DNA of 64,000 nucleotides from Chloroflexota bacterium (GTDB lineage Bacteria; Chloroflexota; Dehalococcoidia; Bin125): assembly GCA_028875225.1 (NCBI GenBank), contig JAPPFB010000017.1, positions 3,035 through 67,034 on the forward strand, written 5' to 3'. Both the position numbers and the translations under genes were made by a program. Positions 16,683 through 25,382 of the stretch are shown in pieces. Below the pieces are notes generated by a model. That model was given only the letters and a program-made list of their open reading frames with translations. It was not told where the DNA came from and did no database searches. How positions within the stretch are numbered: position 1 is the stretch's first letter; each line of letters opens with the position of its first letter.

Positions 16683-17621
16683 ATGGCGACCTTGCGAATC
16701 GCGCTAACGGGCGCAGATCAGCCCGACGGAGCCGCAATTGCGACGGAGCTGGAACGTCACGATGTTGAAGTCGTGCCGGTCGATGCCGGCAGTGCAAAGC
16801 AGCTGGGGGCGATTCTCGGCGGCATGACTCACGTTGTCCACGCCTATTCGGTGATCGAACCGGGACTCTCCGGCGCCGTGTACAACGAAGCCAACGTGCA
16901 CTCGACCACGGCATTGCTGGACGCTTGCAGACAGAGCAATGTCGAGCAGGTGCTCTTCCTGTCAACGACCGAGACCTATGGTAGGAGGCTCCCGCCCTGG
17001 CCGGTCACCGAGAGCTGGGTGCCGCGGCCGCTCGGTCCGGCGCTGCAGAGCCGAGTGGCGGCCGAACGGGTCGCCCGCACCTATCGACGGCGGGTGCCGC
17101 TCTCCATCCTGCGTCCCGCGCCTGTCATCGTCGATGGTGGCGGCACGATCATGCGAGTGATCAGACACTTCATTTCTCGGCCGCGCGCCGCGCTGGTCGG
17201 CGGCGGTCAAGCGCCGATCTCCGTTCTCGCCGCCGCCGACCTCGGTCGCGCGGTCTGGGCGATGATCAGTCAGCCTGAAGAGGCCGTCGATCAGGTCTTT
17301 CACGTCGCCTCGGCGCATACCACCTGGCGCGACCTGGCGATCGAGGCCTGTCATCTGCGTGGAATCGAAGAGCGGTTCTGGAACGCGCCATACGCATTGG
17401 CGCGCGGCCTCGACGCCTGCCGTCTATCCGGTTGGGTGCTGCCGGAACCTGAAGGCGTCGACGCCTACGTGTCGATGACCGGGAGGCCTCACCTGATCGA
17501 CGATTCCCGCGCTCGGGTGTCGCTCGGATATGCACCGGTCCTCGGCGTGAGAGCGGCCTTGGCCCAGGCGCTGGACCTGTATCAGCGCAGCTCGAACGAG
17601 GTATCCGGCGGCGATTCTTGA
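16683..17621 (+). CDS. SDR-family protein lacking catalytic and cofactor motifs
   Basis: The 312-residue protein aligns over its whole length with extended SDRs (THVVHAYS strand, LFLSTTETYG, SILRPAPVI, a C-terminal substrate domain), but key residues have changed. The Rossmann loop reads TGADQPDGAA rather than TGGxGFxG. The expected YxxxK is ALQSR before VAAERVA, so Tyr is Ala and Lys is Arg. It is therefore probably not a dehydrogenase and may be a binding or scaffold protein. The frame is intact and codon use resembles its neighbours, arguing against a recent pseudogene. Confidence 0.65.
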   Translation: MATLRIALTGADQPDGAAIATELERHDVEVVPVDAGSAKQLGAILGGMTHVVHAYSVIEPGLSGAVYNEANVHSTTALLDACRQSNVEQVLFLSTTETYGRRLPPWPVTESWVPRPLGPALQSRVAAERVARTYRRRVPLSILRPAPVIVDGGGTIMRVIRHFISRPRAALVGGGQAPISVLAAADLGRAVWAMISQPEEAVDQVFHVASAHTTWRDLAIEACHLRGIEERFWNAPYALARGLDACRLSGWVLPEPEGVDAYVSMTGRPHLIDDSRARVSLGYAPVLGVRAALAQALDLYQRSSNEVSGGDS

Positions 17622-17623
17622 GA

Positions 17624-18781
17624 CTACCCGGTCGCCTTGACCGCGTCGGCCACCCGGTAGGCCAAGCCCTCTTCGAAGATGCTCGGCACGATCCGATCCG
17701 GCGTCGGGTCGCTGACGAAGTCGGCGATCGCCTGCGCGGCGGCAATCTTGTGCTCGTCTTCAATCTTGGGGATTCCGCCGTCAAGCAATCCGCGGAACAT
17801 GCCGGGGAACCCGAGCGCGTTGTTGATCTGGTTGGGGAAGTCGGAGCGTCCAGTCGCGATGATCGCCGCGCCGGCCTCGGCAGCCTCATCGGGCATGATT
17901 TCCGGCGTCGGGTTGGCCATGGCGAAGACCATCGAGTTGTCGTTCATCGAGGCCACATCGGCGACGGTGACGAGCCCTGGACCGGCAAGTCCCAGGAAGA
18001 GGTCGGTACCGGCCATCACCTGCGAGGTCTGAGGGATGCTGCCGTCGGGGTTGTTGCGGAAGTCGCACCACTCGGCGGCGACGCGTTTCCAGGGATTGAG
18101 GTCTTCCCGATCAGTCGTCAGCAGGCCCTTTGAGTCGATCAACGCAACCTCTTCGCAGCCCATCTCGCGCAGGATGGCGCCGCAGGCGATCCCACTGGCG
18201 CCGGCGCCGAGGATCACGGTGCGAATGTCCTTGAAGTCGCGATTGGTGAGACGCAGCGCATTGATCACACCGGCCAGCGCGACGACGGCGGTGCCGTGCT
18301 GGTCGTCGTGCATCACCGGGATGTCGAGGGAGTCATGCAGGCGTTGCTCAATTTCGAAGCAGCGCGGCGCCGAGATGTCCTCAAGGTTGATGCCGCCCAG
18401 GGACGGCGCAATCGCCTCGATCGACGCGACGATGTCATCGACCTCGCGGACCGAGAGCGCGATCGGAATCGCATCGACGCCTGCGAAGCTGCGGAACAGC
18501 ACGCACTTGCCCTCCATCACCGGCAGCGCAGCCTGCGGTCCGATGTCGCCCAGGCCGAGCACGGCCGAACCATCGGTAATCACGGCGACGAGGTTGCCGA
18601 CGCCGGTCATCACCCGCGCCAGCGACGGATCGCGAGCAATCTCGAGACAGGGCGCAGCGACTCCCGGGGTGTAGACAACCGACAGATCGTCGTGGTTCTC
18701 CACCGTGACCTTCGAGGCGTAGTCGACCTTGCCGCCCCATTCGCGATGCATCTCAATGGCGCGCTGGTCGTAGTCGCTCAT
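17624..18781 (-). CDS. NAD(P)-dependent malic enzyme
   Basis: The 385-residue protein decarboxylates malate to pyruvate. It shows the bacterial short malic enzyme motifs VYTPGVAAPC near the N-terminus, GDIGPQAALPVMEGK, the DDQHGTAVV metal-binding region and VILGAGASGIACG for the dinucleotide. The frame extends to 18838, but the family N-terminus (YDQRAIEMHREWGGK) begins just after ATG 18781, so I start there. It could feed pyruvate to the pyruvate dehydrogenase encoded earlier. It is convergent with the degenerate SDR gene. Confidence 0.9.
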   Translation of the reverse strand: MSDYDQRAIEMHREWGGKVDYASKVTVENHDDLSVVYTPGVAAPCLEIARDPSLARVMTGVGNLVAVITDGSAVLGLGDIGPQAALPVMEGKCVLFRSFAGVDAIPIALSVREVDDIVASIEAIAPSLGGINLEDISAPRCFEIEQRLHDSLDIPVMHDDQHGTAVVALAGVINALRLTNRDFKDIRTVILGAGASGIACGAILREMGCEEVALIDSKGLLTTDREDLNPWKRVAAEWCDFRNNPDGSIPQTSQVMAGTDLFLGLAGPGLVTVADVASMNDNSMVFAMANPTPEIMPDEAAEAGAAIIATGRSDFPNQINNALGFPGMFRGLLDGGIPKIEDEHKIAAAQAIADFVSDPTPDRIVPSIFEEGLAYRVADAVKATG

Positions 18782-18954
18782 GTTCCCGCTCTTTCTGAGG
18801 CCTGGAGCATCCGCCTGAGGCCGAAAATTGGTATTCATGCACTCTAGTCGTGAAAGTGAAATCGATCACTAGCATCCTGCGCGGCGCAACCATAGACAGA
18901 GTCTTGCGTAGCAGCGATTACACCCAGGACAACAGCTGAGGCGCAGAACCCGCG

Positions 18955-19329
18955 TTAGAGCAACGTTCCTTCAAGGATGCCGCGGTGCGCGCGAAGCACC
19001 AACTGCCCCTCTTCCCGCCGTTCAACGATCAGCGGTTTCCGGCAATGTTTGCAGGGAGCGGTCTCCTTGCGACGCAACAACCCCTTCGGCGGAACCCGGG
19101 CGACGGTTGGCTCCTTGCAGTAGGGACAGGTCACGTCCCATCTCATGCAGGCCCTGATCCGGAGCGGCTCATCTTCCTTCTGGCCTCGGGAAACGACGAG
19201 ATCGTGGTTGCAGCTTGCACAGCAAGTGACCACTCGACGAGTCCGGCCGGTCTCCGGCGGCACGCCGACATCCAGCGTTTCCGAGCAGTTCGGGCAGCGA
19301 ATGTGTCGAGTTTCGAGTTCAGCGGGCAT
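18955..19329 (-). CDS. Double zinc-ribbon protein of unknown function
   Basis: The 124-residue protein contains four CxxC knuckles (CPNC, CASC, CPYC, CKHC) arranged as two successive zinc ribbons separated by about 30 residues, with basic, polar linkers. There is no membrane segment or other domain. Proteins of this kind may bind nucleic acid or other proteins. I do not recognise a specific family. It is divergent from the DPBB-like membrane protein gene. Confidence 0.6.
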   Translation of the reverse strand: MPAELETRHIRCPNCSETLDVGVPPETGRTRRVVTCCASCNHDLVVSRGQKEDEPLRIRACMRWDVTCPYCKEPTVARVPPKGLLRRKETAPCKHCRKPLIVERREEGQLVLRAHRGILEGTLL

Positions 19330-19411
19330 GAATCCATCTTACTGAGACGCGAATCAATCACAGCTCGAGACGGCTTCCCGAACGATCGCGCCATGTCTGC
19401 GAGGCGACCTC

Positions 19412-20317
19412 ATGACATACCCTGCATACATGAGCCATCACTTTCGCGAGCCTCGCGGCGCCCAGGACTTCTCCAGTCCACAGGTCCGAGTCCGAGGCGC
19501 GAATGACTTTCGCCAATACTCCAGTCAGCGGCTGCGGCTGCCCAACGAGCGCCCGCCTCTGGGACCGCGCTTCAGGCAGATCGTTGGAGCGATTCTGACC
19601 CTGGCCATGCTCGCAGGCATTGGCGTAGGGGTGTACTTCGGCGTCACCCTGTTGCTCGAGGAAGATGAGCCAGCCACCGTCGAGTTGGGCCAGAGCGCAC
19701 AGGCGGCCCAGGCCGAAGGCGCGGCAACATCGGTCGACGCCCAGACGTCCCAGCAGTCGGAGACCGCAACCGATGCGTCGACCGAGTCCGCAACCACCGA
19801 GACCGCCGCTGGAGACGACACCCAGGAAGCGACGCAAGCGCAGGAGACTGCAGAACCTTCACAGGGCGAGCAGGAGACTCAACAGGCTGCTCAAACTCAA
19901 GATGCTGTTGCTGTCTCGCTGATCGAGCCGCGAGTCGCCGACCAGCAAGTGACCCCAGCGCAGATTGGCGGCGCCGAGATCGTCGCGCAGCGCCTGACCG
20001 CGGAACCGATCCCATCCGGAATCCCGAGAACGCTGGCGGACGGCGCGGCATACGACCCGACCGAACCGGCAACGGTGTTCACGTCGCGTTGGCCGGTGGG
20101 CACGACGCTCCGCCTGACTCGTCTTCCCGGCGCCACCCTGTTGACCGATGAAGAGCAGGCCGAGGTGGTTGGCACTGAGACGCTGGTCGTCGTGAGGGGG
20201 ACGGAGTCTTCAAACTCCGACCTACAACTCAGTCCTGCGGCGTTTGAGCAGATCGCGTTCTATGGCACGGAGCGGATCATCGCAGTGCGAGTCGAAGTGA
20301 CCGCGCCCCCGCCATAG
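19412..20317 (+). CDS. Single-pass membrane protein with C-terminal DPBB-like domain
   Basis: The protein has 301 residues: a cytoplasmic N-terminus of about 55 residues, one transmembrane helix (IVGAILTLAMLAGIGVGVYF), a long Ala/Gln/Thr/Glu-rich linker (about 85-170) and a C-terminal beta-rich domain. Segments such as WPVGTTLRLTRLPGA and LQLSPAAFEQIAFYG resemble double-psi beta-barrel domains of RlpA/expansin proteins, which act on or bind the cell wall. The catalytic Asp/His pair of RlpA is not evident, so a binding role is more likely. The domain call is by eye and moderate. Confidence 0.55.
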   Translation: MTYPAYMSHHFREPRGAQDFSSPQVRVRGANDFRQYSSQRLRLPNERPPLGPRFRQIVGAILTLAMLAGIGVGVYFGVTLLLEEDEPATVELGQSAQAAQAEGAATSVDAQTSQQSETATDASTESATTETAAGDDTQEATQAQETAEPSQGEQETQQAAQTQDAVAVSLIEPRVADQQVTPAQIGGAEIVAQRLTAEPIPSGIPRTLADGAAYDPTEPATVFTSRWPVGTTLRLTRLPGATLLTDEEQAEVVGTETLVVVRGTESSNSDLQLSPAAFEQIAFYGTERIIAVRVEVTAPPP

Positions 20318-20334
20318 CGGACGGACATCCACGT

Positions 20335-20637
20335 TCAGGAGCGGCGCCGGCGGCCGAAGGGCATGCGCAACTCTTCGCCGTAGTTGAGAAAATCCTTCTC
20401 GGCCCCACACTTCGAGCAACGCCCGTGCGACACCTGTTGGTTTGGGCGATCAATTTCCCAGGAGTGCGAGCACTCTGGCGCGTCGGCGGTTGCACCGGCG
20501 GGCTGGGCATCAGCAGTCTCGGCGCCGCTGCGAGCCTTGATTCTTCGCTCGGCCACTGGCTCCGCCTTCTCTTCAAACGCTGAACAGCAGGGCCAGCCTA
20601 TGGCATGACAATCAGCCAACAGTCCGAGCCCGGACAT
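20335..20637 (-). CDS. Small zinc-binding protein of unknown function
   Basis: This 100-residue protein has a C-terminal zinc-ribbon-like motif (CSHSW...GRCSKCGAEKDFLNYGEE) and a low-complexity N-terminus. The C-terminal block resembles short uncharacterised proteins that I associate with Chloroflexota. A start at 20637 would lie right behind a promoter-like sequence and give a near-leaderless message; a GTG at 20556 with a purine-rich upstream region would give 73 residues. Function is unknown. Confidence 0.5.
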   Translation of the reverse strand: MSGLGLLADCHAIGWPCCSAFEEKAEPVAERRIKARSGAETADAQPAGATADAPECSHSWEIDRPNQQVSHGRCSKCGAEKDFLNYGEELRMPFGRRRRS

Positions 20638-20645
20638 AACACGCC

Positions 20646-20674
20646 TTTAGTTGACGTAACGAAGCAGTTGTCAA
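20646..20674 (-). promoter_or_regulatory. Promoter-like sequence with overlapping palindromes
   Basis: On the minus strand TTGACA (20669-20674) is followed after 17 bp by ACTAAA (20646-20651). The same stretch contains interleaved inverted repeats: GTTGAC with GTCAAC and GTAACG with CGTTAC. This suggests a regulated promoter for the small zinc protein gene. The -10 match is weak. Confidence 0.4.
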
Positions 20675-20709
20675 CGTTACGGGAGGCGTGGCGCCGCGGA
20701 CCGCAACAG

Positions 20710-21141
20710 TCAGGAGGTCCGCTCGTAGAGCGTGTGGTACTTGTCGCCGCCGGCGATTGCCTGGCGAATGTCCTCACGGTCGAGTTCGTAGAGTCGGCTC
20801 AGCGCGGATCGAGCGTCATCCTCCGCGTTGGGATCGCCGGCGCAACGTTCAAGAATTCGCTCGAACAGGCTGGCCTCGACAAACGAATCGACTCGGCCCG
20901 CCCAGGGGAAAAACACGAATGACTCAGGGTCATCGAAACTGGGCCGCAGTCGTCGCAACTCGCGAATTCGATCCTGCGGCGAGCGGACGGGCTCCACGAC
21001 TCGAATGTACGGACCGTCGGTATCGTTGCGCCGGCCGTCGATCAGCAACCGCTCCTGCAGCCAACCGAAACCGATCACGACGACATCCGCCTCGCGCAAG
21101 GCGCGTAGCGTTTCTTCGAGATCGAATCCCTCGTCAGCCAT
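20710..21141 (-). CDS. Conserved hypothetical protein
   Basis: The longer frame runs to 21576, but its upstream part is the antisense shadow of the ferritin-like gene. I start at ATG 21141, giving 143 residues beginning MADEGFDLEETLRALREAD. The middle (VVVIGFGWLQERLLIDGR) and WAGRVDSFVEASLFERIL look like a compact alpha/beta protein with a helical end. No known catalytic motif, signal or membrane segment is visible. It is divergent from the ferritin-like gene across 87 bp. Confidence 0.6.
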   Translation of the reverse strand: MADEGFDLEETLRALREADVVVIGFGWLQERLLIDGRRNDTDGPYIRVVEPVRSPQDRIRELRRLRPSFDDPESFVFFPWAGRVDSFVEASLFERILERCAGDPNAEDDARSALSRLYELDREDIRQAIAGGDKYHTLYERTS

Positions 21142-21228
21142 GTCGCCAGTATACGATCCGCCTGCGCCGATTTGACCGCAGCGTAGGACACCGCCGATGG
21201 GTATGCTCGTGCCAAGGTCCCCCAGCCG

Positions 21229-22056
21229 ATGAAACGATCCCCCAGCGCCGTCCGACCGCATCGCTCTGCCGAGCAGGCCGACGCGTTTCGCACGTTGTTC
21301 CGCCAGCAGGGCGATCGGCTCTGGAACGCCGACCAGGATGTCGACTGGGCCGCCGGCTCGGTGATTCCCGAAGCACGACGCGCCGCCTGGCTGCGGATGA
21401 TGAACGTGTTCCTGGGCCTGGAGGTGATGGGGCTCGACACGATCCAGGTGATGATGAGCCAGGCGACCCATCAGGTCCGAGATCCGGCGCTGAATCTGTA
21501 CCTGGCCGCCCAGTGTCAGGACGAAGCGCGCCACGTCTACGTGCTGGACCGCTACCTGACCGAAGTCGACGGGCACGGCTACATTTCGAAGCCGGAAGCG
21601 TTTCTGATCGAGCGCTTTGGCGGCATGTCGTCGTGGGGCTTCTACCGGGTGGAAAACTGGCTAACCTCGACGCTGTTCAGCGAGAACTTCGCGGCGTTGT
21701 TCTTGCAACAGGCGTTGGAGCTCGACGATGTCGATCCGCTGGCCAAGCAGATCTTCCGACTGATCCTGCGCGATGAAGTTCGGCACGTGAACTTTCTGCA
21801 CACGATCCTGCCTCGCCTGATCGAACGCCTGCCCGCCGCCGGCCGCCTGTACGTCTGGCAGAGTCAGATCCTGCTCGCGGGCGCGGTTGCGTTGGGCTTG
21901 CGCCGAATCAAGGGGGATGTCACCGCACTCGGTATCGATGTCGACGCCTACAAGGCGACGCTGCTGCAGAATCTGGGTACGCAGTTCGAGGATGCCGGCC
22001 TGGATTCATTTCTGAATATTGAAACCTATGCCAAAGTGATCAACGCAGCCACATGA
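21229..22056 (+). CDS. Ferritin-like diiron protein
   Basis: The 275-residue, mostly helical protein carries a full diiron ligand set in the ferritin/R2 pattern: Glu65 (FLGLEVMG), Glu99 and His102 (DEARH), Glu152 (SENF) and Glu183 with His186 (RDEVRH). It is longer than ferritin and lacks R2 radical-site features, so an oxygenase or oxidase of the R2-like or AurF-like kind is more likely than iron storage. Its stop overlaps the Nudix start (ATGA), implying coupled expression. The substrate is unknown. Confidence 0.7.
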   Translation: MKRSPSAVRPHRSAEQADAFRTLFRQQGDRLWNADQDVDWAAGSVIPEARRAAWLRMMNVFLGLEVMGLDTIQVMMSQATHQVRDPALNLYLAAQCQDEARHVYVLDRYLTEVDGHGYISKPEAFLIERFGGMSSWGFYRVENWLTSTLFSENFAALFLQQALELDDVDPLAKQIFRLILRDEVRHVNFLHTILPRLIERLPAAGRLYVWQSQILLAGAVALGLRRIKGDVTALGIDVDAYKATLLQNLGTQFEDAGLDSFLNIETYAKVINAAT

Positions 22057-22631
22057 CCAGCATTAATGACTGGCGACGGCTGCAGTCGGAGATCATTGAA
22101 GACTTCAAGTTCTTCAAGCTGCGCCGGGACGTCTCGCGCCACCCGACTTCAGGCCGCGATCATCGATTCTTCATCTTCGAGTTTCCCGACTGGGTCAACA
22201 TCATGCCGATTACGCCCGAGCGCGAGGTCGTCTTCGTCAATCAATTCCGCCACGGCACTCGTGAACTGACTCTGGAGATTCCCGGTGGCATCGTCGACCC
22301 GGGGGAAACGGCCAAAGAAGCGGGATTGAGGGAGATGTTCGAGGAGTCGGGCTACTACGCCCCCGACGCAATCGAACTGGGCTGGGTTCACCCGAATCCG
22401 GCGTTGCAGGAGAACCGGTGCTGGTCATTTCTGGCTCAGGATGTGTCACGCGTTGTCGACGATGACCACGTGGTCGGCACCTCGAGCGAGGCCATCGAGG
22501 TGACGACCGTATCGCTCGACGAGATTCCCGGCCTGGTCAATGATCGGTTGATCACCCACGCATTGACCATCGCCGCGTTCGACCACTACTGGCGCTGGAC
22601 CGGCGAGGTCGGCGACCATCGCCGGCGCTAG
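22053..22631 (+). CDS. Nudix hydrolase (ADP-ribose pyrophosphatase-like)
   Basis: The 192-residue protein has a perfect Nudix box, GIVDPGE followed by seven residues and REMFEESGY, preceded by the EIPGG segment seen in ADP-ribose pyrophosphatases. Nudix enzymes hydrolyse nucleoside diphosphates linked to another moiety, with Mg2+ on the REXXEE glutamates. It overlaps the diiron gene by 4 bp and is convergent with the cupin pair. Confidence 0.82.
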   Translation: MTSINDWRRLQSEIIEDFKFFKLRRDVSRHPTSGRDHRFFIFEFPDWVNIMPITPEREVVFVNQFRHGTRELTLEIPGGIVDPGETAKEAGLREMFEESGYYAPDAIELGWVHPNPALQENRCWSFLAQDVSRVVDDDHVVGTSSEAIEVTTVSLDEIPGLVNDRLITHALTIAAFDHYWRWTGEVGDHRRR

Positions 22632-23002
22632 GCCCGGAGCGAGTCGACATCAAAGTCTTCCGGCAGTGGAATGAACAGGCTGCGACGCGGTCCCTCGAGG
22701 TCGCGCGTGATGTGGCCTCGTCCGGTGACATCGTCGGCCAGCAGGATGTCTCCGCCGCCCAACTGCAACGTTGAGCCGTCGCCAACCTCAATCTCGACGG
22801 TGCCGCTCAACGTGACGACGAACTGACGTCGCGGGGCATTGTGAAAGTCGAGCTCGCCTCCGACCGGCGTTGTGCGAAAGACGATGCCTTCGGCATCGAA
22901 CATCTCGGAGAGCTCGCCATAGCGGCTCTCGGTCAACGCGATGTCGATCGTTTCGAAGTGTGATTCACCGTCGTCGCCGGTGTAAACACGCGTGATTTGC
23001 AT
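22628..23002 (-). CDS. Cupin-domain protein, paralogue of the neighbouring gene
   Basis: The 124-residue single cupin has a WHN-like HNAPRRQFVV first motif and LLADDVTGRGH second motif. It shares a TRVY-x-GDDG opening and a DLEGPRRSL...LPEDFDV ending with the gene just upstream. Only some of the usual cupin metal ligands are present (His in HNA, His in RGH), so metal binding is possible but not assured. Such small cupins often act as oxygenases, isomerases or sensors; no substrate can be named. Confidence 0.75.
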   Translation of the reverse strand: MQITRVYTGDDGESHFETIDIALTESRYGELSEMFDAEGIVFRTTPVGGELDFHNAPRRQFVVTLSGTVEIEVGDGSTLQLGGGDILLADDVTGRGHITRDLEGPRRSLFIPLPEDFDVDSLRA

Positions 23003-23024
23003 GGCAACTACTCCATTCAGTCCA

Positions 23025-23411
23025 TCAGTCGTCGAAGGAACGAGCCCAGTGGTGGACGTCGAAATCGTCGGGCAGGAACACCATCAGACTCAATCGCGGA
23101 CCTTCGAGATCGGTGGTCAGGTGGCCGGGGCCATCGACGTCCTCGGCGTAGCAGATCTCGCCGGGGCCGAATCTGCGGACCTCGCCGTTCGACACCTGGG
23201 TCTGAACTGCGCCCTGAATGACGACGATCATGGTTTTCTGCGTCGCGTTGTGCCAGTCGTACACGAGATCGGGCGGTGAGATCCTGAACGACATGTGATC
23301 CGGACGCAGATTGCGGGAGAACGCGCCGATATCGAGCTCCCGCAGGTTGATCTCAATGTCCTCGAACTGCGATGTCCCGTCATCGCCCTGATACATCCGG
23401 GTGAGCTTCAT
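23025..23411 (-). CDS. Cupin-domain protein, first of a tandem pair
   Basis: The 128-residue cupin contains DWHNATQKTMIVVIQG and ICYAEDVDGPGH motifs and the same terminal signature (DLEGPRLSL...LPDDFDVHHW) as the following gene, 22 bp downstream. The two are clearly a local duplication that has since diverged. The strong AGGAGGTGCGAGATG start context (ATG at 23411) suggests good expression. Confidence 0.75.
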   Translation of the reverse strand: MKLTRMYQGDDGTSQFEDIEINLRELDIGAFSRNLRPDHMSFRISPPDLVYDWHNATQKTMIVVIQGAVQTQVSNGEVRRFGPGEICYAEDVDGPGHLTTDLEGPRLSLMVFLPDDFDVHHWARSFDD

Positions 23412-23432
23412 CTCGCACCTCCTGCGCAGATG

Positions 23433-24119
23433 TTATCGGGAGTAGTGCAGGCGCCAGTAATCGCCCAGTTCGGCCAGGGACTGCACGATCAGGTCGGGAC
23501 GCACGTCGTCCGGAATCGGCTCGTGTGCTCGGCGCACCCAGACCGTGGTTGCGCCGAGCTCGGCCGCGGGACGGATGTCGTGCGTGATCGAGCCGGCGAT
23601 GTGGAGTTGCTGGCCTGGTTCGATCCCGCGTTTCCGGTAGAGCTCGCGCCAGTGGTCGGGATCAGGCTTGTAGCTGCGCACGTCCTCGGCGGTGATCAAC
23701 TGGTCGAACGATGCGCCCAGTTTCCGCACACTGACCGCCAGGCTGGCGCGCGTGACATTGGACAGGATCACCAGTGGTGTGCCGACCGTCGCCAGACGCT
23801 TCAGGAACCCGCCGGCATCCTGAAACGCGGGCCAGTTGACGATTGAGTCGGCAAATGACGTCGCGGCGTCGCCGGCCAGATCAACGCCGAACTCTGTGGC
23901 TGTTCGCTGGATTGAAATGGCGAGCACCTGGTCGTATGGGCGGTACCGTTCATGCTCGACGTCCAACTCGACCTCGAGCCGCCGCTCAATCAGGGCTGGT
24001 TTGTCGACATCGGCGAATTCGGGAATCGCATCGATCGCAGCACGCGCTCCAGATTGCCAGTCGATCAGGGTGCCGTAGCAGTCGAATGAAATCACGGCCG
24101 CATCGCGTGGACGGATCAT
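23433..24119 (-). CDS. Haloacid dehalogenase-like hydrolase (type II)
   Basis: The protein has 228 residues with HAD motifs in order: FDCYGTLIDW (nucleophile Asp), VILSNVT, K in VRSYKPDP and a motif IV region GSITHDIRPAAE. The F-D-C-Y-G-T-L motif is typical of L-2-haloacid dehalogenases and related phosphatases. Dehalogenase activity is not certain. The start overlaps the dinB stop by 4 bp. Confidence 0.75.
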   Translation of the reverse strand: MIRPRDAAVISFDCYGTLIDWQSGARAAIDAIPEFADVDKPALIERRLEVELDVEHERYRPYDQVLAISIQRTATEFGVDLAGDAATSFADSIVNWPAFQDAGGFLKRLATVGTPLVILSNVTRASLAVSVRKLGASFDQLITAEDVRSYKPDPDHWRELYRKRGIEPGQQLHIAGSITHDIRPAAELGATTVWVRRAHEPIPDDVRPDLIVQSLAELGDYWRLHYSR

Positions 24120-25348
24120 GGAAACTCCCCGGCGTCGCTTGGTTCAGCGCCAAAGTGGACGATATCGCCGCCGAACCTCTCGTTCAGCCTGTTGACCGCC
24201 TCATCGACCGCTCTCTGACGCTCCCGGCGCGCAGCCGATTGCGGCGGCTCGACGCCTGGCTGACCGGACTGGTCGAACAGAGACAGCTGAGCAGCCAGTC
24301 CCCGTTGTTCCAGACCGGAGACCCCAACGCCAACGAGGCGAAACTTGCGGGCCGGTGACAGCTGTTCTCCGAGCAGCGCCTGCGCGGTTCGCTCGATGAT
24401 CGCCTCGTCGCTGGTCGGACTGGAGAGCGTACGTTGCCTGGTGAAGGTGGTGAAGTCGGAGAGCCGGAGCTTGATCTGCACGGTCCGGGCGCGCATGTCA
24501 TGCTCCTTGAGCCGGTTAGCCACGTTGTTCGCCTGATCGCTCACGATTGCTGACAGCTTCATTTCGCTTCCGACGTCTTCCGCGAACGTCGTTTCTGAGG
24601 AGATCGATTTCGTTTCCCGCTCTACCGAGACGCTGCGGTCGTCCTGACCGCGAGCCAGTTGCCAGAACCACTCGCCGCGGCTGCCAAAGCGGTCGACCAG
24701 CCAGGGCAATGGACGCTCGGCCAGGTCGCCGATCGTATCGAGACCGGCGCCGCGCAGACGTTCCGCCGTCTTCGGACCGACGCCCCAGAGGTCGGAGATT
24801 GGCAGCGGAGCGAGAAATGCCGCCTCCTGCCCGGGCGGCACAACCGTGAGGCCGTCCGGTTTGTCCTGATCAGAGGCGATCTTGGCAACGGACTTGCTGG
24901 TCGCGACGCCGCAGGACACGGTGAGCTGGGTCTCGCGCCGCACCCGGTCGCGGATCCACTGACCGATCTCCGCCGGAGTCGCCCCCTGGTTGACTCGATG
25001 GCTCACGTCGATGAACGCCTCATCCAGCGACAATGGCTCGACCAGTGGCGATACATCGCGGAAGATCGACATAATCTGCGAAGAGGTCTCGCGATATCGA
25101 GAGAACCGCGGTCGTACGATTTCCGCATGCGGGCACAGCCGCACTGCGGTGCGCATCGGCATCGCCGAGCGACAACCGAACGTTCGCGCCTCGTACGACG
25201 CCGCGGCGACAACGCTGCGACTCCGGGGAGAACCACCGACGAGGACCGGTTTGCCTCGCAACTCCGGCTGATCGCGCTGTTCGACGGAGGCGTAGAACGC
25301 ATCCATGTCGGCGTGGATGATGTGCCGCCGGACAGTTGGGTTGGTCAC
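24116..25348 (-). CDS. dinB: DNA polymerase IV (Y-family translesion polymerase)
   Basis: The 410-residue protein has the catalytic HADMDAFYASVEQ and SLDEAFIDVSH motifs of Y-family polymerases, a helix-hairpin-helix thumb region (LWGVGPKTAERLRGAGL), the little finger and the clamp-binding peptide QLSLFDQ near residue 375. It would copy past lesions after recruitment by the sliding clamp. I see no clear LexA-type operator upstream. It overlaps the HAD gene by 4 bp and is divergent from the TPR pair. Confidence 0.93.
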   Translation of the reverse strand: MTNPTVRRHIIHADMDAFYASVEQRDQPELRGKPVLVGGSPRSRSVVAAASYEARTFGCRSAMPMRTAVRLCPHAEIVRPRFSRYRETSSQIMSIFRDVSPLVEPLSLDEAFIDVSHRVNQGATPAEIGQWIRDRVRRETQLTVSCGVATSKSVAKIASDQDKPDGLTVVPPGQEAAFLAPLPISDLWGVGPKTAERLRGAGLDTIGDLAERPLPWLVDRFGSRGEWFWQLARGQDDRSVSVERETKSISSETTFAEDVGSEMKLSAIVSDQANNVANRLKEHDMRARTVQIKLRLSDFTTFTRQRTLSSPTSDEAIIERTAQALLGEQLSPARKFRLVGVGVSGLEQRGLAAQLSLFDQSGQPGVEPPQSAARRERQRAVDEAVNRLNERFGGDIVHFGAEPSDAGEFP

Positions 25349-25382
25349 GCCTTTACGCTATCAATTCGCTGGAGATTGACCG

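Noticed and set aside
20710-21576. 288-residue version of the hypothetical gene ending at 20710
   Set aside because: The first half is antisense to the ferritin-like gene, so the start at 21141 was taken.
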